From the NCBI GenBank assembly GCA_028287035.1, contig JAQBQL010000162.1, positions 1 to 41,375 on the forward strand: a stretch of DNA of 41,375 nt, read 5' to 3'. Shown piece by piece: positions 38,068-41,375 of the stretch. The position numbers and the translations under genes are program-made. The notes beneath the pieces were generated by a model, which did no database searches, was not told the origin of the DNA, and saw nothing but the letters and a program-made list of their open reading frames with translations. Within the stretch, counting starts at the first letter, position 1; each line of letters begins with the position of its first letter. Origin of the DNA: Labilithrix sp. Its GTDB lineage: Bacteria; Myxococcota; Polyangia; Polyangiales; Polyangiaceae.

Positions 38068-39735
38068 TCAGAAGCAGTCGTGGCCGCCCGGGCACTCGTC
38101 CGGCGGCGTGACCGGCGGCGGCTCGTAGGGCGGGGGCGGCGGCGGCACCATGGCGAACGGCACGGACGCCTCGTAGGTGGCGGTGAGCGAGCCGGAGAGG
38201 CCGCACGGTCCCTGGAGCGAGGTGCAAAGTCCCTCACGGCTGTAGAAGCCGCCGTCGTGGACGAGCGCGGGGAGCCGGACGCGGATCTGCGGAGTCTGGC
38301 CGTCGACCGCGAGGCCGACGTCGCGGACGCCGCTGCCGAAGTCGCCAGGCACCGCCGCGGTGGTCCGGGCCTGCAGATCGATGAGATAGGGAATGCCGCC
38401 GAGCCCGTCGGCGCGCTTGCCGAGCGTCAGCACGAACCGCCCGTCCGCGAATTGCACGAAGCGGTCGAGCGGCGCGTTGGGCCCCGCGAACGCGCTGAAG
38501 GTCTGCGCGCCGAGATCGAAGTAGCCGAACGTCGAGCCGCTGCCGAACACGTCGAGGTTGGTCTCGACGCTGCCGCTCACCCCGTCAGCGCCGACGCTCA
38601 CCGAGGCCCGCGCCGCGAGCTTCACGCGTGACGTGAACTTCGCCGAAGCGTCGACGAGGAGGCCGCGGCCGTCGTTCGTGATCGCGAAGCGGGGAATCGC
38701 ATTTCCGATCGCGGTGAGCTGGAAGGCGAGCGTCGCCGGGTCGATCGTCATCAGATGATAGCGAGGGCCATCCTTCCAGGGCACCTGCTTGGGATCGGTG
38801 AACATCTTCTCGTCCATCCGCGCGGTGTCGAGATAGGCAACGATCCGCGACCCGTCCTTCGCCATCGCGACCGGGCCGAAGCCGGGCAGGTTCTTGTTGA
38901 ACGCGATGGTGCGGCCGGCGAGCTCGATGACGCTGACCGGGTCCGGGTTCGTCCACGTCTCGCCCGGGACCGCCTGCGCGCCCGGCGAGCAATAGGTCGG
39001 CGAGAGGAACGCGCGGGCGCCGCTGGGCAGCACCGCGACGGGGGCCTCGCAGTTCGGCACGTCGACGCGGCCCGCGGCGTTGATGCCGGTGAGGTCGACG
39101 TCGAGGACGACCGTGTGCGGGCCGCCATCGCGCCAGGCGGTCGGCTCGACGACGAGGGCGCGGGCCTGGCCCGGCACGAACGTGGCGTACGTGGTGGCGC
39201 CGCTCACCGGCGTCGTGCCGCGCACCGCGCCGGTGCGGCCGTCGACGACCCGGACCTGGGACCCGTCGCCGACGAGGAGCGCGACGTCGTCGTCACCGAG
39301 GCGGAGCAGCGAGACGGCGCCCGCCTGCGGGATGCTCCAGCGGGTCGTGAGCGTCGGAAGGTCGATCGCCTGCAGGGTGCCGCCGGTGACCGCCGCGAAG
39401 ACGATGCTGCTGCTCTTCGCGAACGCAACGCGGAGGAGCGGCGAGGCGAGCTCGTGGTAGGTCCGCTGCGCGACGTCGTACACGAGCGTGACGGTGTTGC
39501 GCTGCATGACGATGTACCGGCCGTCGGGCGACACCACCATCGCGCCCGTCTTCAGGTCGTCGCCGTCGCGGCTGGCCGAGCGATCGTTCTGGTTCGCGCC
39601 GGCCACCGCGGTCTCGTCGACGACCGCCTCGTCCGCGGGGGGCGACGTGTCGCCGCCGTCCTTGCCGATGGTGATCCCGTCGCACGCCGCGAGGAGGAGG
39701 AGAGAGACGAGCCCGAGTCCGCGCCAAGCTTTCAT
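38068..39735 (-). CDS. Lipoprotein with WD40/YVTN-like beta-propeller
   Basis: A 555-residue predicted lipoprotein (signal LLLLAAC, Cys18) with an acidic Asp/Ala linker. Residues 60-470 contain repeated four-strand blades, e.g. AMVVSPDGRYIVMQRNTVTL, FAKSSSIVFAAVTGGTLQAI, VRVVDGRTGAVRGTTPVSG, AMAKDGSRIVAYLDTARM and FVQFADGRFVLTLGKRADG, resembling WD40/YVTN propellers. The C-terminus has SREGLCTSLQGPCG, then a Pro-rich run and a final Cys pair (DECPGGHDCF). No catalytic motif is seen; it is probably a protein-binding scaffold on the cell surface. The ATG at 39735 is used. A 153-nt AT-richer upstream region holds a possible leader ORF and two palindromes. It converges with the cytochrome gene. 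Confidence 0.78.
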   Translation of the reverse strand: MKAWRGLGLVSLLLLAACDGITIGKDGGDTSPPADEAVVDETAVAGANQNDRSASRDGDDLKTGAMVVSPDGRYIVMQRNTVTLVYDVAQRTYHELASPLLRVAFAKSSSIVFAAVTGGTLQAIDLPTLTTRWSIPQAGAVSLLRLGDDDVALLVGDGSQVRVVDGRTGAVRGTTPVSGATTYATFVPGQARALVVEPTAWRDGGPHTVVLDVDLTGINAAGRVDVPNCEAPVAVLPSGARAFLSPTYCSPGAQAVPGETWTNPDPVSVIELAGRTIAFNKNLPGFGPVAMAKDGSRIVAYLDTARMDEKMFTDPKQVPWKDGPRYHLMTIDPATLAFQLTAIGNAIPRFAITNDGRGLLVDASAKFTSRVKLAARASVSVGADGVSGSVETNLDVFGSGSTFGYFDLGAQTFSAFAGPNAPLDRFVQFADGRFVLTLGKRADGLGGIPYLIDLQARTTAAVPGDFGSGVRDVGLAVDGQTPQIRVRLPALVHDGGFYSREGLCTSLQGPCGLSGSLTATYEASVPFAMVPPPPPPYEPPPVTPPDECPGGHDCF

Positions 39736-39782
39736 GGCGAGACAGACGGCGCGAGCGTGCGGGCATTCGCCCGATCAGCCGG

Positions 39783-39866
39783 TCATGACGACGATTTCAT
39801 CAAGGCAAACCGGAGGTTGTGAAGCGCGTGCACCCGGGTACACAGGGGCCCTGACAGATTGATCAT
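39783..39866 (-). CDS. Possible 27-residue leader peptide upstream of the propeller lipoprotein gene
   Basis: A small frame MINLSGPLCTRVHALHNL... of 27 codons starts with ATG at 39866. AGGAAG lies 6 nt before it, one of the better Shine-Dalgarno sequences in the window. It ends 47 nt before the ATG at 39735. Third-position GC is lower than in neighbouring genes, so this may simply be AT-richer promoter DNA. It has no recognisable attenuator-type codon run. Confidence 0.2.
   Translation of the reverse strand: MINLSGPLCTRVHALHNLRFALMKSSS
39828..39843. promoter_or_regulatory. Near-perfect 16-bp palindrome GTGCACCCGGGTACAC
   Basis: One mismatched pair; it overlaps CAGGGGCCCTG (39843-39853), itself an odd palindrome. 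Both sit 93-118 nt upstream of the propeller lipoprotein ATG at 39735. Operator function is inferred. Confidence 0.3.
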
Positions 39867-39888
39867 GGGTGCTTCCTGACGCGCGCCG

Positions 39889-41375
39889 TCACGACGGCGT
39901 CGCGGTGTGTGCGCGGTACGTGGGGCGCCGGCGATGCTTCGTCGCCTGCTCGTAGGCGTAGGCGCAGCGGAGGAGCATCGGCTCGGACCACGCCGCGCCG
40001 TGGAACATGATCCCGAGCGGCAGCCCTCGCACCTCGCCGCTCGGCACCGTGATCGACGGGTAGCCCGCGACCGCCGGAACGGTCGAGGACGACCCGACCG
40101 CCGCGTCGCCGTTGACGACGTCGACGATCCAGGCCGGCGAATTGGTCGGCGCCACGAACGCGTCGAGGTGGTGGGTTGCGGAGAGCCGGTCGATGCCTTC
40201 GGTGCGGGCGAGCCGTCGACACGTCGCGAGCGCCTTCCGGTACTCCGCAGCGGTGAGCGGGCCCTTCTTCGCGGATCGCTCGAAGAGCTCCTGGCCGAAC
40301 CACGACAGCTCCTCGGCGTGGCTGCGGTCGAACGCGACGAGATCGTCCAGCGTCCTGAGCCCCGGCACCTTGCGCTCCTCGAGGTACAGCGCGAGGTCGG
40401 CCCTCAGCTCGAAGAGGAGCACGTCCATCTCCGCGTCGCCGAGCTCGCTCAGGCCCGCGACCTTCACGTCGACCACGGTCGCGCCGAGCTTCCGGAGATC
40501 GGCGAGCGCCTCCTCGAAGTTGCTCTCGAGCGCGCTGGTGAGCCACGGCTGTCCGCGCATCGCGCCCAGCCGCTTTCCGCGTAGTCCCTGCGCGTCGAGC
40601 GCCGCCCGGTAATCGGGTATTGCGGCCGGTCGGCCGGGCACCACCTGGCTGGAAGCGCCGAGGTCGGCGAGCACCTGCAGGACCAGCGCCGCGTCGGCTA
40701 CCGAGCGCGTCATCGGTCCTGCCGTATCCTGAGAGTGGGCAATGGGAATGATCCCCGCGCGGCTCACGAGGCCTACCGTGGGCTTCAGCCCGACGACGCC
40801 GCACACGCAGGCGGGGCTCACGATGGAGCCGTCGGTCTCCGTCCCGATCGCGAAGGCGCCGAGGCCTGCCGCGACCGCCGCTGCCGAACCGGAGCTCGAG
40901 CCGCTGGCGCTGCGATCGAGCGCGTGAGGATTGCGGGTGAGGCCGCCGCGCGCGCTCCAGCCGCTCGTCGGCGTGCTGCTCCGCATGTTCGCCCACTCGC
41001 TCAGGTTGGTCTTGCCGAGGACGATGGCGCCCGCGCCGCGCAGCCGCTCGACGAGCGCCGCATCCCGCGCCGGCGGGGTGCCGAGCAGCGCGAGCGAGCC
41101 GGCCGTGGTCTGGAGCGGCGCGCGCGTGTCGACGTTGTCCTTCACGAGCACCGGGATGCCGTGCAGCAGGCCGAGCGACGCGGGACCGGCGCGACGAGCA
41201 GCATCCGCGGCGTCGGCGTCGGCGAGCGCCTCGGCGCTGGTCTCGAGCACCGAGCGCAGGGTGGGTCCGTGCCGGTCGACCGCTTCGATGCGCGCGAGGT
41301 ACGCCTCGACCAGCGAGCGCGACGTTCGTTCGCCGCGCTGCAGCTGCGCGGCGAGCTCGACGACGGTGAGCTCCT
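39889..41375 (-). CDS. Amidase (amidase signature family), 5' end outside window
   Basis: An amidase-signature serine hydrolase, 495 codons visible. The frame stays open to position 41375, where ELTVVELAAQLQRGERTSRS and YLARIEAVDRHGPTLRSVLE continue upstream of an internal GTG at 41250, so the true start lies outside. The Ser-Ser-Lys triad is present: Lys in PVLVKDNVDT, the cis-Ser in SASGSSSGSAAAVAAG, and the nucleophile Ser in GTETDGSIVSPA. Other signatures are GVVGLKPTVGLVSR and DTAGPMTRSVADAALVL. The C-terminal part contains NSPAWIVDV, AGYPSITVPSGEVRGLPLGI and HGAAWSEPMLL, as in peptide or secondary-amide amidases rather than GatA. Substrate unknown; no GatB/C gene is nearby. Location probably cytoplasmic, but an exported N-terminus beyond the edge cannot be excluded. 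Confidence 0.93.
   Translation of the reverse strand, partial: ELTVVELAAQLQRGERTSRSLVEAYLARIEAVDRHGPTLRSVLETSAEALADADAADAARRAGPASLGLLHGIPVLVKDNVDTRAPLQTTAGSLALLGTPPARDAALVERLRGAGAIVLGKTNLSEWANMRSSTPTSGWSARGGLTRNPHALDRSASGSSSGSAAAVAAGLGAFAIGTETDGSIVSPACVCGVVGLKPTVGLVSRAGIIPIAHSQDTAGPMTRSVADAALVLQVLADLGASSQVVPGRPAAIPDYRAALDAQGLRGKRLGAMRGQPWLTSALESNFEEALADLRKLGATVVDVKVAGLSELGDAEMDVLLFELRADLALYLEERKVPGLRTLDDLVAFDRSHAEELSWFGQELFERSAKKGPLTAAEYRKALATCRRLARTEGIDRLSATHHLDAFVAPTNSPAWIVDVVNGDAAVGSSSTVPAVAGYPSITVPSGEVRGLPLGIMFHGAAWSEPMLLRCAYAYEQATKHRRRPTYRAHTATPS

Noticed and set aside
1..41375. A biosynthetic, defence, phage or CRISPR system
   Set aside because: No NRPS/PKS, toxin-antitoxin, restriction, integrase, transposase or direct-repeat array was found; gene order looks like ordinary chromosomal backbone with lineage-specific lipoproteins.
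1..41375. tRNA or ssrA genes near smpB
   Set aside because: No cloverleaf with a CCA-type acceptor or T-loop consensus was recognised by eye; a covariance-model scan would be decisive.

Overview
This 41.4 kb window comes from a very GC-rich, tightly packed bacterial chromosome. It most likely belongs to a myxobacterium (Myxococcota, Polyangia/Sorangiineae-like), but no genus can be fixed from the sequence. Supporting signs are a serine/threonine kinase with the HRDVSPSN catalytic loop, FHA-domain regulators including an FHA/sigma-54 activator, two proteins with MYXO-CTERM-like tails, and many lipoproteins with Asp/Gly/Ala-rich linkers after the lipobox. No rRNA, tRNA, CRISPR array, insertion sequence or phage gene was seen, and no stretch longer than about 210 bases lacks a gene.

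Layout. 1-6.9 kb: a truncated omega-amino-acid aminotransferase behind an alpha/beta hydrolase, smpB, a small lipoprotein, a Tat-lipoprotein phosphoesterase, an SDR oxidoreductase and a surface beta-helix protein. 6.9-11.9 kb: an M23 peptidase lipoprotein, then a three-gene signalling operon on the minus strand (FHA/sigma-54 activator, TPR/PEGA-like membrane protein, Ser/Thr kinase) with 4-nt start/stop overlaps, and a Cys-repeat lipoprotein diverging from it. 11.9-18.2 kb: ElaA-type acetyltransferase, lysozyme-like lipoprotein, M32 carboxypeptidase, a lipoprotein, ferredoxin-NADP reductase, an ATP-grasp ligase and a degenerate FHA protein. 18.2-22.5 kb: a two-gene operon whose second product looks like the N-terminal half of animal large lipid transfer proteins (vitellogenin/MTP). 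22.6-29 kb: CDF transporter, an RHH-FHA protein coupled to a heme-c/beta-propeller lipoprotein, GlgX and a GYF-like membrane protein. 29.2-35.3 kb: PAP2 phosphatase, LLM monooxygenase, AlkB dioxygenase, GH25 lysozyme, GntR and MarR regulators, and an acyl-CoA dehydrogenase divergent from MarR. 35.4-41.4 kb: a propeller-like lipoprotein coupled to a penta-heme cytochrome lipoprotein, a second propeller lipoprotein and a truncated amidase.

The genes form mainly small units: exported lipoproteins and cell-wall hydrolases, FHA/phosphorylation signalling, and scattered housekeeping metabolism. The most unusual element is the lipid-transfer-like gene pair. Also notable are TAGANT-type -10 hexamers exactly 6 nt before several start codons, which suggest leaderless transcription, and a TTGCGCAA palindrome core found near the 5' ends of three lipoprotein genes.
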